Both the position numbers and the translations under genes were made by a program. The notes under the pieces are model-generated. The model saw nothing but the letters and a program-made list of their open reading frames with translations. It made no database searches and was not told the DNA's origin. A stretch of 64,000 nt of DNA from an uncultured Candidatus Saccharibacteria bacterium (lineage in GTDB: Bacteria > Patescibacteriota > Saccharimonadia > Saccharimonadales > Saccharimonadaceae): positions 1 to 64,000 of the forward strand of contig CALHKE010000018.1 in assembly GCA_938033695.1 (NCBI GenBank), in the 5' to 3' direction. Shown here piece after piece: positions 8,105 to 15,504 of this stretch; the first letter of the stretch is position 1; every line of letters starts with the position of its first letter.

Positions 8105-8189
8105 GCTGGAGTAGTCTAGCGGCAATGACAAGAGACTGTAAATCTCTCGGGTTACACCTTCGTAGGTTCGAGTCCTACCTCCAGCACCA
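8105..8189 (+). tRNA. tRNA-Tyr (anticodon GTA)
   Basis: This is a class II tRNA with a long variable arm. The acceptor stem is GCTGGAG/CTCCAGC, the anticodon stem AGAGA/TCTCT encloses CTGTAAA, the T-loop is the normal TTCGAGT, and CCA is encoded. Confidence 0.95.
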
Positions 8190-8209
8190 TTCATGTTTAT
8201 GCATGACCC

Positions 8210-8284
<75 letters not shown>

Positions 8285-8299
8285 TGAGGAGAAAATAAC

Positions 8300-8330
8300 A
8301 AAATAAAACCCGCAGGGGTTTATTTTTTAT
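8300..8330 (+). terminator. Terminator of the tRNA-Tyr/tRNA-Thr operon
   Basis: ATAAAACCC-GCAG-GGGTTTAT followed by a T-rich run. Confidence 0.75.
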
Positions 8331-8487
8331 TTTCGACGAATGGAACCGCCATGAAGCCAGACACACTCCATGAGTCGAAATATGTATTTTTTAATCGCTT
8401 TATATAGTCACGCTCTTTATTATTAACAAAAAATCACTATAATAGTAATTATAAAAAATATCATACTGGAAGGTTTGAGGATTTTAA

Positions 8488-9612
8488 ATGGCGGAGCAAT
8501 CTACAGAAAAAAGAAATGATAAGATTCGTGGGTCCATGATAGGTGGAGCGGTTGGAGATGCTCTCGGATACCAGATAGAGTTTCATCAAGGAGTAACCCC
8601 CAAGATGATTACGCGCTTCATTAATGAAATTGGTATTATTTCAGATGATACACAAATGACGCTTTTTACTGCTTGCGGATTATTATGGAGACAAACTAGA
8701 GGCTACTTACGTGGTATTGCGATGCGACCACCAGAGGCAATTTATCTTGCGTATCTTGATTGGTTGGGGACACAGCAGAGAGTTAAAGAACATGCCCCAA
8801 TATCTTGGATTAAGGATATTCCGGAACTGAATGTTTTACGCGATCCGGGAATAACTTGCCTTGAAGCACTCAACTCTGGCAAGTTTGGTACATTAGAGGA
8901 ACCAATAAATAACAGTAAAGGGTGTGGTGGTGTTATGCGCATCGCTCCGATTGCTTTATATTACAATGAAGACGTTATTGGTGATTTCTCGGCTAAATCT
9001 TGCGCATTAACGCATGGTCATCCTTTAGCGATTCTTTCTGCGTATGTATTGGGATATATCATTTACTATGTATTATCTGACTATCCAATGAAGAAAGCTG
9101 TCGAAACTGCCATACAGAAAATGAATGATTGGACCGCCGAGGGAGTGGATAAGAATCAGAAACCAATTAAGATTCGATATAAAAATGAGAAGGTTGAGCT
9201 TACTGAATTACTTAATAAAGCAATCATACTGGCGGAATCTGATATCGAAGATCAAGATGCGATTCGCCAACTAGGTATGGGATGGGTTGCCGATGAAGCA
9301 GTGGCAATTGCTATTTACTGCTCGCTAAAATATAAAGACAATTTTGAGGATGCGATTGCTGCAGCAGCTAACCACGATGGGGATTCTGACTCTACGGCGG
9401 CGATAACTGGTAATATTGTTGGCGCTCGTGTTGGATATAAAAATATACCAGATTATTACAAGAATAACGTTGAATTAAAAGATATTATTTTGGAAATATC
9501 TGACGACTTAGCTAATGGTGTTCCAATTAAGGCGGGTGAGAGCGGATACTATATTACTAACGATGAGTGGCTAGATAAATATCTTCATTTAAAGTACGTC
9601 TCTAGGGCATAG
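8488..9612 (+). CDS. ADP-ribosylglycohydrolase family protein
   Basis: Members of this family remove ADP-ribose from proteins or cleave related conjugates using two magnesium ions. The 374-residue protein has the metal-binding signatures in order: GAVGDALG at about 20-27, SDDTQM at 52-57, HGHPLA near 175, and DGDSDST at about 297-303. It is longer than the second copy at 13973 because of extra sequence in the middle. Codons are strongly AT-ending, unlike the flanking housekeeping genes, which suggests acquisition. The gene stands alone, with a weak ribosome site (GGAAGG further upstream). Its target and any matching ADP-ribosyltransferase are unknown. Confidence 0.9.
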   Translation: MAEQSTEKRNDKIRGSMIGGAVGDALGYQIEFHQGVTPKMITRFINEIGIISDDTQMTLFTACGLLWRQTRGYLRGIAMRPPEAIYLAYLDWLGTQQRVKEHAPISWIKDIPELNVLRDPGITCLEALNSGKFGTLEEPINNSKGCGGVMRIAPIALYYNEDVIGDFSAKSCALTHGHPLAILSAYVLGYIIYYVLSDYPMKKAVETAIQKMNDWTAEGVDKNQKPIKIRYKNEKVELTELLNKAIILAESDIEDQDAIRQLGMGWVADEAVAIAIYCSLKYKDNFEDAIAAAANHDGDSDSTAAITGNIVGARVGYKNIPDYYKNNVELKDIILEISDDLANGVPIKAGESGYYITNDEWLDKYLHLKYVSRA

Positions 9613-9902
9613 TTGTTAGAACATCAACTCGATTACTACAAGTATCGTGTGATACGTGTAGGGCTGACTTTATACTTTGTATTATGATGATTCATAAAAT
9701 TCTAATACAAGATTATAAATCAAAAAACCTTGGCGGGAACAAATCCAGACCAAGGCGCTGTAATCCAATAATACACTACCGATATCTAAAAAGTCAATAT
9801 TAAAGATTATTGGGGTTAGAGCTATAAAACTGGGTTAAAATATAGTATAAAATTATAAATGTCGAATAAAACAAACTTTAATTTTACTGTGAGGTAAATG
9901 AT
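9613..9902. other. Intergenic region with two hairpins and a possible short minus-strand RNA
   Basis: A strong hairpin (CTAC-GTATC/GATAC-GTAG) lies at 9636-9661 without a T run. On the minus strand TTGACT-18-TATTAT (about 9775-9805) would start an RNA of only about 45 nt. That RNA would end in the hairpin CCTTGG...CCAAGG at 9728-9755 and the A-run-encoded U tract at 9722-9727. Nothing else is supported here. Confidence 0.35.
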
Positions 9903-10274
9903 ATGGAAAAATGGGGAATGTTTGAATTTAATACGCCTTATGTTGGAAAAATTATCGAAAAAATAAATGCTGTAGTATTACCAAACGATTACATAGAATT
10001 TATAAAAAAACATAATGGTGGCCAAGGCGATATTGGTGAAACATGGCTTATATTATATCGATTAGAAGAATTACAAGAAATAAATGATAATTACAAAATT
10101 GAAGTATTTCTGCCGGGTCACATTATTATTGGTTCAAATGGTGGTAGTGAACTTTATGGAATTGATAACAAGGGGAACTACTTTAACGTACCAGTACTAC
10201 TAGATAAAGATGATGTTACTGTGCTTGGGACAGAGATAGAATTATTGCCAGATAAAATAAATGCACTTTGGTAA
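9903..10274 (+). CDS. SMI1/KNR4 (SUKH) family protein
   Basis: The 123-residue protein has the SUKH core: an early LPNDYIEFIKKHNGG block (about 36-50), then a strand with W/L and an LEEL helix, then GHIIIGSNGGSELYGID (about 80-96). SUKH proteins are mostly immunity proteins that neutralise contact-dependent or polymorphic toxins. No matching toxin is encoded nearby, so it could be an orphan immunity gene that protects against a neighbour's toxin. It is among the most AT-rich genes in the window and was probably acquired. GAGGT precedes the start at a usable distance. Confidence 0.85.
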   Translation: MEKWGMFEFNTPYVGKIIEKINAVVLPNDYIEFIKKHNGGQGDIGETWLILYRLEELQEINDNYKIEVFLPGHIIIGSNGGSELYGIDNKGNYFNVPVLLDKDDVTVLGTEIELLPDKINALW

Positions 10275-10324
10275 TAGATTCTTTTGTTAGTTGCACGACT
10301 AACAGTACATAAGCCTTGAGGTTT

Positions 10325-10393
10325 AAAGAGACAGAATGGTATATTGCGATTTCAGCAATATCCGGACTAAGAACGATTGATGTCTCTTTTTAT
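10325..10393 (+). ncRNA. Structured element with closing stem and terminator tail
   Basis: AAAGAGACA (10325-10333) pairs perfectly with TGTCTCTTT (10381-10389) and is followed by TTATT. Inside lies a second hairpin, GGTATATTGC with GCAATATCC. It may be the terminator of the SUKH gene with an insert, or a small RNA of its own. Confidence 0.45.
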
Positions 10394-10433
10394 TGCTTGG
10401 TATTACACTTGAGATATTAATTCAGAACCCAGA

Positions 10434-10462
10434 TTGAGTTTTTCTTCAATATATGCTAGAAT
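10434..10462 (+). promoter_or_regulatory. Promoter of the candidate RNA at 10468
   Basis: TTGAGT (10434-10439), 17-base spacer ending in TATGC, TAGAAT (10457-10462); both -35 and extended -10 elements are present. Confidence 0.7.
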
Positions 10463-10467
10463 AAAGA

Positions 10468-10545
10468 CATCGGAGTAAAAACTCCAACGTCGGAGATACC
10501 ACTTCGGTGCTATCTTCATGAGAACCCGCCAGAAATGGCGGGTTG
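10468..10545 (+). ncRNA. Candidate small structured RNA
   Basis: No protein frame follows the promoter. Instead there are three hairpins in about 80 bases: GGAGT-AAAA-ACTCC, GATACCAC-TTCG-GTGCTATC (UUCG tetraloop), and AACCCGCC-AGAAAT-GGCGGGTT. The last lacks a strong T run. The NYN-domain gene converges on it from the right. This may be a regulatory RNA or a processed transcript; no known family is recognised. Confidence 0.5.
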
Positions 10546-10564
10546 CTCGATTCTAAAAATATCC

Positions 10565-11224
10565 TTAATTATTTTTCAATTTATTCTTACCGCTCTCAAA
10601 AGACTGAGAAATATAATCTCTAATATTATTTATATTTGATAATTTATAATTACTTCGATCAAGCTCACGGCTAAGTTGTTTTAATCTAACCGATAGACAA
10701 TTATTTGTTTCTGTTACTGGTGTAGCTAAAACCGTTATACAAGAATTAGGATTTAATCGAAGAGTTGCCTTAATTGCTTCGGCATAATCTCCATCACAAG
10801 AAAGGATTATGATATTAATTGGGTCCTTAGACCTTGCAACACACTCAAGCAGATCCGATGTCAAATAAACATCAATATTCGATTTTAATTTCACATTTTT
10901 CGAAAGTACTTTTATGTTATTTAGAAACCCACAATTCGCGCATCTATATTTTTCGTACTTTGGTGGTTCGATATAGCTTTTTCTAGAAAGTGAGCAAATC
11001 TTATATCCAACTTTTTCACTCAAAAATCGAAAATGCTTCATTTTCTTATTATCACTAGAAGATATCCCCTCATAATAACGAATTTCCTGAACATTCGGAT
11101 ATTTCTCTTTAAGATAGTTATATAATTTAACAAAATCAAGAACAAAACCACAGCTCCAAAGGCAGGCGTGACGGATGTTACTAACATCAATATAGATGTA
11201 GGTTTTAGCTTCCCTTAAGTTCAT
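10565..11224 (-). CDS. NYN-domain (PIN-like) predicted ribonuclease
   Basis: NYN proteins have a PIN-like nuclease fold that cuts RNA with acidic residues holding a metal ion. The 219-residue product shows the expected acids: Asp13 in YIDVSN, Asp118 in KSNIDV, Asp124 in TSDLL, and Asp144/Asp146 in SCDGDY. A loop between the first strand and the core contains a single CANC pair (Cys95, Cys98), as in LabA/DUF88-type members that carry half of a zinc knuckle. It is AT-rich, stands alone, and sits in the same small block as the SUKH and first ADP-ribosylglycohydrolase genes. A role in RNA decay or defence is possible but not shown. Confidence 0.8.
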   Translation of the reverse strand: MNLREAKTYIYIDVSNIRHACLWSCGFVLDFVKLYNYLKEKYPNVQEIRYYEGISSSDNKKMKHFRFLSEKVGYKICSLSRKSYIEPPKYEKYRCANCGFLNNIKVLSKNVKLKSNIDVYLTSDLLECVARSKDPINIIILSCDGDYAEAIKATLRLNPNSCITVLATPVTETNNCLSVRLKQLSRELDRSNYKLSNINNIRDYISQSFESGKNKLKNN

Positions 11225-11305
11225 ATTAATTACAATATACCATATTTATGAATCTTTAAATTTTTAATTGAATTATTTATATGTCATATTAACTCAGCCC
11301 AAAAA

Positions 11306-11334
11306 TTGACACACCCCACTCTTCATTGTATAAT
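11306..11334 (+). promoter_or_regulatory. Promoter of the 11381 gene
   Basis: TTGACA (11306-11311), exactly 17 bases, TATAAT (11329-11334): a perfect consensus promoter. Confidence 0.85.
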
Positions 11335-11380
11335 ATATATATTGGGTATTTTCCCATACAGCATGAAAAGGAGGGGTATC

Positions 11381-11986
11381 ATGAGTACATTTAAGATTAA
11401 AGTAGCAAATTTTTTCGCAAGAGAATCTTGCGCTGCCTGGCAGCCTAAACGGATTATTCGCATAATTTATCGCCACATCTATCGTTTCATCATGGAGACT
11501 GGCGCAGAAGAATATCCTTACGCTAATCTCGATTTTGCCAAATGGCAGGAATCCGACGGTAATTTTTACACCCTAATTACCGATTCTAGTAATTTTGTCA
11601 TTCGGCGTAGTACTAGTTATGTGGCCTGGATGATGAAAAAATACTGCGGTAGTTCACCTAAATTACCTAAACCAGGGCCGCGCAAACCCGGAGAACATCG
11701 CTTCGATGCTAAACACTGGGGTGAAATCCTCGAATACAATGGTTGGCAAAAAGTTTCAAAAGCCGACTGGCCGTCATACCAAGATATATTAGATGAGAGA
11801 CACTTTATCGGTGTAATGCCCGACGCAGATGAGTTTGGTCTTCTAGTATGGTTTAATAACGCTAGGTTTACCGTTACTGGATTTCCCGCTATATGGTTAG
11901 TTTCAACCTATAAGGATTTTAAAGAGCAATGCCTAGAAATCCCTGTCTCTGAAAAATCTAGCATCATCTGGTATCGCGAACCCTAA
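11381..11986 (+). CDS. Unidentified small protein
   Basis: The start is fixed by AAAAGGAGGGG, 6-8 bases before the ATG at 11381; a longer in-frame reading from 11306 overlaps the promoter and is rejected. The 201-residue product is rich in Trp, Tyr and Phe, with a basic N terminus (FKIKVANFFARES), a PKLPKPGPRKPGEHR linker near residue 104, and no membrane segment. I do not recognise a family. The very strong promoter and ribosome site suggest abundant expression, as for other genes of this region. Confidence 0.65.
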   Translation: MSTFKIKVANFFARESCAAWQPKRIIRIIYRHIYRFIMETGAEEYPYANLDFAKWQESDGNFYTLITDSSNFVIRRSTSYVAWMMKKYCGSSPKLPKPGPRKPGEHRFDAKHWGEILEYNGWQKVSKADWPSYQDILDERHFIGVMPDADEFGLLVWFNNARFTVTGFPAIWLVSTYKDFKEQCLEIPVSEKSSIIWYREP

Positions 11987-12026
11987 GTAAAAGATCTTTA
12001 AATCAACGAAAAATTTGCCACACAAC

Positions 12027-12068
12027 TTTCACCTCTCGAGAGAGAGGTGAATTTATTGCACCTTAAAA
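12027..12068 (+). promoter_or_regulatory. Leader hairpin and GCACCTTAAAA element before the HD-domain gene
   Basis: A perfect hairpin TTCACCTCTC-GAGA-GAGAGGTGAA (12027-12050) is followed by GCACCTTAAAA at 12058-12068. The same 11-mer occurs in two other leaders (24190, 25792). Its CACCT can pair with AGGTG just before the downstream start codon, so it may gate translation. Confidence 0.5.
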
Positions 12069-12126
12069 ATTTGAGGAATTTTAACCAAACAGTCACCCGC
12101 ACACATTACGAAAGGTTAGGTGAATT

Positions 12127-12714
12127 ATGTTTACTGACAAAATTAATTTCGCACTTAAAATTGCCGCCAAGGCTCACCAGGGTCAAAACCGCAAGGGAAC
12201 TGATATTCCGTATATCTCCCACCATGTCGCCGTCGGCATGATTATTAGTCAATATACCAACGACGAAGCAACAATTGTCGCTGGAATCTTGCATGATATT
12301 CTTGAAGATGTCAATCCAGCTGTCTATTCTGAGGCCGACATGCGTCGCGATTTTGGCGATGAGATTACCGATATCGTTAAGGATGTTTCGGAACCTAAAA
12401 CTGCCGATCAGCCCAAACTTCCCTGGAAAGAACGTAAAGAAAGTTACCTGAAGCGCCTCGGCAATTCCTACTACATTGAGGCCTACATTGTCGCTGTCGC
12501 CGACAAGATACATAATCTTACCGATATTCTAAAAGATTACGATCAGTTTGGTGATGAAATTTGGCACCGCTTCAATACTTCTGAGCAAGATATTCTCTGG
12601 TATTATCGCGAAGTTTTTTATCTCATCAAAAACGAACCGGTACCAATAGAACTTAAACGTCGCCTCGCAAATCTTATAGAGGAGTTAGAAAGCATCGTCA
12701 CAATAAATCCCTAG
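12127..12714 (+). CDS. HD-domain phosphohydrolase, SpoT-hydrolase/MESH1-like
   Basis: The 195-residue protein matches the stand-alone ppGpp-hydrolase layout. It has AHQGQNRKGTDIPYISHH at 16-33, ILHDILED at 54-61 with the metal-binding His-Asp pair 56-57, and ADKIHNL at 125-131. Such enzymes remove pyrophosphate from (p)ppGpp or act on related nucleotides. No synthetase domain is attached, and none is seen in the window. It could therefore tune alarmone levels or act on another substrate. AGGTTAGGTG before the ATG is a weak ribosome site that overlaps the leader-pairing sequence. Confidence 0.8.
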   Translation: MFTDKINFALKIAAKAHQGQNRKGTDIPYISHHVAVGMIISQYTNDEATIVAGILHDILEDVNPAVYSEADMRRDFGDEITDIVKDVSEPKTADQPKLPWKERKESYLKRLGNSYYIEAYIVAVADKIHNLTDILKDYDQFGDEIWHRFNTSEQDILWYYREVFYLIKNEPVPIELKRRLANLIEELESIVTINP

Positions 12715-12737
12715 AGCAAAATTCCTCACATTAGAAT

Positions 12738-12764
12738 CCCCGAAGTCTATCTTCGGGGATTTTT
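12738..12764 (+). terminator. Intrinsic terminator
   Basis: CCCCGAAG-TCTAT-CTTCGGGG followed by ATTTTT. Confidence 0.9.
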
Positions 12765-12780
12765 ATCGTATAATATACTT

Positions 12781-13695
12781 ATGAATAAATCTGAAATTGA
12801 AGCTAGACTCCAAACCATCCAGAAATTTTATAATCTCGATAAGCTTCTTGAGCACGGCACTGAAAACGAAGATGTTGCTAAATATTATCGTAAATCCGAC
12901 TTCTTTTACAAACACGTCCATTCCGGTGGCGGTAGCAATATCCACATGGCCCTTTCCGACGACGGACTCTTTCACAAAGAAGATTTCAAGAAACAAGCTA
13001 TGTATATTGCAAACTTTCTAAAACCTGGCGCTCGCGTTTTAGAGGTTGGAGCTGGCAGATTGAGTAATTCACGCTATCTCGCCGAACGTTTTCCTGATGT
13101 CGAATTCGTCGCACTAGATATTCCAAATCGTAATTTCCTTAAAAATAAAGTTCCTAAAAATATTCAACTCATCGAAGGGGACTATCATAATCTTGATCAG
13201 CTCGAAGATGCAAGTTTCGATGTGGTGTTTGGTGTCGAAACCATTTGCTATAGTCGCAATAAAAAACTCGTAGTAGAACAGATGACCAAAAAGCTCAAAC
13301 CAGGTGGCATTTTCGTAGTTTTCGATGTCTATGAACCTATAAGACACAACGAAATGACTGATTTTGAAAAACGCGCATCCAGTATTACTCTTGCCGGTAT
13401 GCGAGTCACAGATCAAGACCAATGCGTATTAGACCTTGTCGAATACCTCAAGCAAGCTGGTATGCAAAATATTGAAGCCTCTAATCTCACCCAAAAAATT
13501 ATGCCCAACCTCAAACGCCTTGCCAAAATTTCCAAGCTCTATTTTACCCACCCACTACTACTAAAAATCTTAAATTTTATCATTGCTGAAGATGCTAGAG
13601 TTAATGGTATTTCAGGTTATCTTATGGATCTAACTTTTGACGGTGAACGGATTCACGGTTATTACCGTATCACCGCCCAAAAACCAATTAACTAG
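12781..13695 (+). CDS. SAM-dependent class I methyltransferase
   Basis: The 304-residue protein contains the SAM-binding motif VLEVGAGRL at 86-94, an acidic residue ending strand 2 (Asp113 in ALDIP), DVVFGVETICY near 150, and LKPGGIFVVFDVYEP near 180. It resembles the UbiE/sterol/tocopherol methyltransferase type, which act on small hydrophobic molecules, but the substrate is unknown. A TATAAT ends 6 bases before the ATG, so transcription should start at the A of ATG. This leaderless start differs from the neighbouring accessory genes. Confidence 0.85.
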   Translation: MNKSEIEARLQTIQKFYNLDKLLEHGTENEDVAKYYRKSDFFYKHVHSGGGSNIHMALSDDGLFHKEDFKKQAMYIANFLKPGARVLEVGAGRLSNSRYLAERFPDVEFVALDIPNRNFLKNKVPKNIQLIEGDYHNLDQLEDASFDVVFGVETICYSRNKKLVVEQMTKKLKPGGIFVVFDVYEPIRHNEMTDFEKRASSITLAGMRVTDQDQCVLDLVEYLKQAGMQNIEASNLTQKIMPNLKRLAKISKLYFTHPLLLKILNFIIAEDARVNGISGYLMDLTFDGERIHGYYRITAQKPIN

Positions 13696-13840
13696 TCTTA
13701 ATTTTAATAAAAAAAGGAAGCCCTTGCGGTAGGAGCATTACACCCCGTGCAGAGACTTCGATATTATTATACACCAAAATACACAAGTCGAAGCTATTCA
13801 TCAAAACCCCTGGAGCCTAACTTCGGGGATTTTTTTCTTC
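13696..13840. other. Intergenic region with a terminator and a possible minus-strand RNA
   Basis: A plus-strand hairpin (CCCCTGGAG/CTTCGGGG, about 13807-13830) with a T run closes the methyltransferase gene. On the minus strand a TATAAT-like box near 13760 precedes about 50 GC-richer bases ending in a run of T (13710-13716), which could be a small RNA; its stem is weak. Confidence 0.35.
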
Positions 13841-13841
13841 A

Positions 13842-13870
13842 TTGACAAAACACTTTAAAATTGTTATAAT
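13842..13870 (+). promoter_or_regulatory. Promoter of the second ADP-ribosylglycohydrolase gene
   Basis: TTGACA (13842-13847), 17 bases, TATAAT (13865-13870), followed by a leader of about 95 bases. Confidence 0.85.
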
Positions 13871-13972
13871 ATACGAATCTCGGTGTGGAAAAATCGTGAA
13901 AAATCTGACCCAAAATTGGTCCCATTTCACAAATAATCCCGCATCATCACCCAATCGATAGGAGGAGATACT

Positions 13973-15004
13973 ATGGCACATTTAGAGAAAAAGGATATAA
14001 AGCAAGCAGTTCGTTCTGGCCTTATCGGCTTAGCTATTGGCGACGCATTAGGGGTACCTATTGAGTTTTTGAATCGAAATTTTCTAGAACTCATGCCGGT
14101 CACCGAAATGTTATCTGTCGGCACCCATCATCAACCTGCTGGGACTTGGTCTGACGATACGTCTATGACCATCTGCCTCATGCAGTCGCTAATTGATCAA
14201 AAACGCTTCCATTATCACGACATCATGGAGAATTTTGTCAAGTGGTATCTGCAAGACGAATTTACTGCTACCAAACTCACTTTTGACATTGGTGGCACTT
14301 GTAAACGCGCGATTGAGAATTACCTCGCTGGCGGACACCCTGTCAAGTGTGGCATGAATCATTACGCCAATAACGGCAACGGTTCACTTATGCGCATCTT
14401 GCCAGTAGCTTTCGTTTGTCACAGAAATCAAATCACTGGTGAAAAACGCTTTGAATTAGTGAAAAACATTTCATCACTCACCCACGCTCATCCAATTAGT
14501 GTGCTGGGTTGCCTGATTTACACTAATTTCGTTTGTCACTTACTAGGCGGTGATAATCCCAAGGAAGCTTATCGCAAAACCCAGCTGGACGATTACAGTA
14601 TGTTTGAACCGGAAGAGCGTAGTCTTTATAGTCGGATTCTGAAAAATCAGATCTATCACTATCCTAAGGGCTACATTCCTTCGCGTGCTTACGTGATTGA
14701 CACTCTGGAAGCCGTACTTTGGTCATTTCTCACCACTGATAACTTCCAAGACGCCGTACTTACTGCGGTTAATCTCGGCGATGACACCGATACGGTCGGC
14801 GCTCTCACTGGTTCGCTCGCTGGTATTCAATACGGGCTCAAAAGTATTCCGGAAAAGTGGGCCACCACTTTGAAGCGTGGCCGATATCTAATTAAACTTT
14901 GCGATCAATTCGCTGAAACCGAAATTGACACCACAGATATTTCGCCAGAATCCACTTCCATTCCACACGTTGAAACCACCAACCTCAATCGGCTTGGCGC
15001 CTAA
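13973..15004 (+). CDS. ADP-ribosylglycohydrolase family protein (second copy)
   Basis: The 343-residue protein has all metal-binding motifs of the family: GLAIGDALG at about 19-27, GTWSDDTSM at 57-65, THAHPIS near 172, and GDDTDTVGA at about 269-277. It is closer to the standard family length and motif set than the copy at 8488, and its codons match the host (C-ending). The two are therefore not a recent duplication. It likely removes ADP-ribose from protein or nucleic acid. The ribosome site GGAGGAG is strong. The convergent gene beyond the terminator encodes a large protein with a possible ADP-ribosyltransferase-like segment. Confidence 0.9.
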   Translation: MAHLEKKDIKQAVRSGLIGLAIGDALGVPIEFLNRNFLELMPVTEMLSVGTHHQPAGTWSDDTSMTICLMQSLIDQKRFHYHDIMENFVKWYLQDEFTATKLTFDIGGTCKRAIENYLAGGHPVKCGMNHYANNGNGSLMRILPVAFVCHRNQITGEKRFELVKNISSLTHAHPISVLGCLIYTNFVCHLLGGDNPKEAYRKTQLDDYSMFEPEERSLYSRILKNQIYHYPKGYIPSRAYVIDTLEAVLWSFLTTDNFQDAVLTAVNLGDDTDTVGALTGSLAGIQYGLKSIPEKWATTLKRGRYLIKLCDQFAETEIDTTDISPESTSIPHVETTNLNRLGA

Positions 15005-15088
15005 ATAAGATAGAATCAAATCTAGTCGGCTTAGCGCCTAAATTAAGAACGCCAGCCCCCTGGTCAGATTGGCGTCCATTTTCTCACT

Positions 15089-15120
15089 AAACTCTCGAAT
15101 TTTTCGAGAGTTTATTTTTT
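15089..15120 (+). terminator. Intrinsic terminator
   Basis: AAACTCTCGAA-TTT-TTCGAGAGTTT, a perfect 11-bp stem, then ATTTTTTT. It overlaps the last codons of the convergent gene. A second stem (AACGCCA/TGGCGT) lies just before it. Confidence 0.9.
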
Positions 15121-15504
15121 TAAGAACGCCTCAATCATTTCCGCTTCACTTGTAAAATCCTCCCCCAAAACCAACGAATCTTTCACTTCACTATAATATT
15201 TTTCTAGTGTCAACGGCGTGAAATAATATTTTCCACCCCCGTTAGATTCTAATCTTTCAAAAGCCAGACATTCACCCACGCGCCAAACCATTTTTGCTCG
15301 CATGACTCGTTCATGCACACTATCAAACCACTTCACCGAAATAAATTCCTCCCCCTCAGAAAATCGCCGCACTACCTCTAATCGCATCGCCACTAGTACC
15401 GTTTCATCAGTCTCGCATTCCACCAGATAAACCGCCCCCGGCAATTTTTCCACGCGTTCACGCCCACTTTTCATTATCTCTCTAAAAGTCCTCATACCAT
15501 CCAA
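15112..15504 (-). CDS. Unidentified protein, second gene of a two-gene unit
   Basis: The 130-residue product overlaps the end of the upstream 621-residue gene by 13 bases, indicating translational coupling; internal starts at residues 1 and 4 are both possible. It contains a VYLVECETDETVLVAMRLEV segment, then an FISVKW strand and an acidic C terminus, suggesting a small alpha/beta protein. I do not recognise a family. Given the overlap it probably works with the 621-residue protein, for example as a partner or immunity-type protein. Confidence 0.7.
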   Translation of the reverse strand: MDGMRTFREIMKSGRERVEKLPGAVYLVECETDETVLVAMRLEVVRRFSEGEEFISVKWFDSVHERVMRAKMVWRVGECLAFERLESNGGGKYYFTPLTLEKYYSEVKDSLVLGEDFTSEAEMIEAFLKK

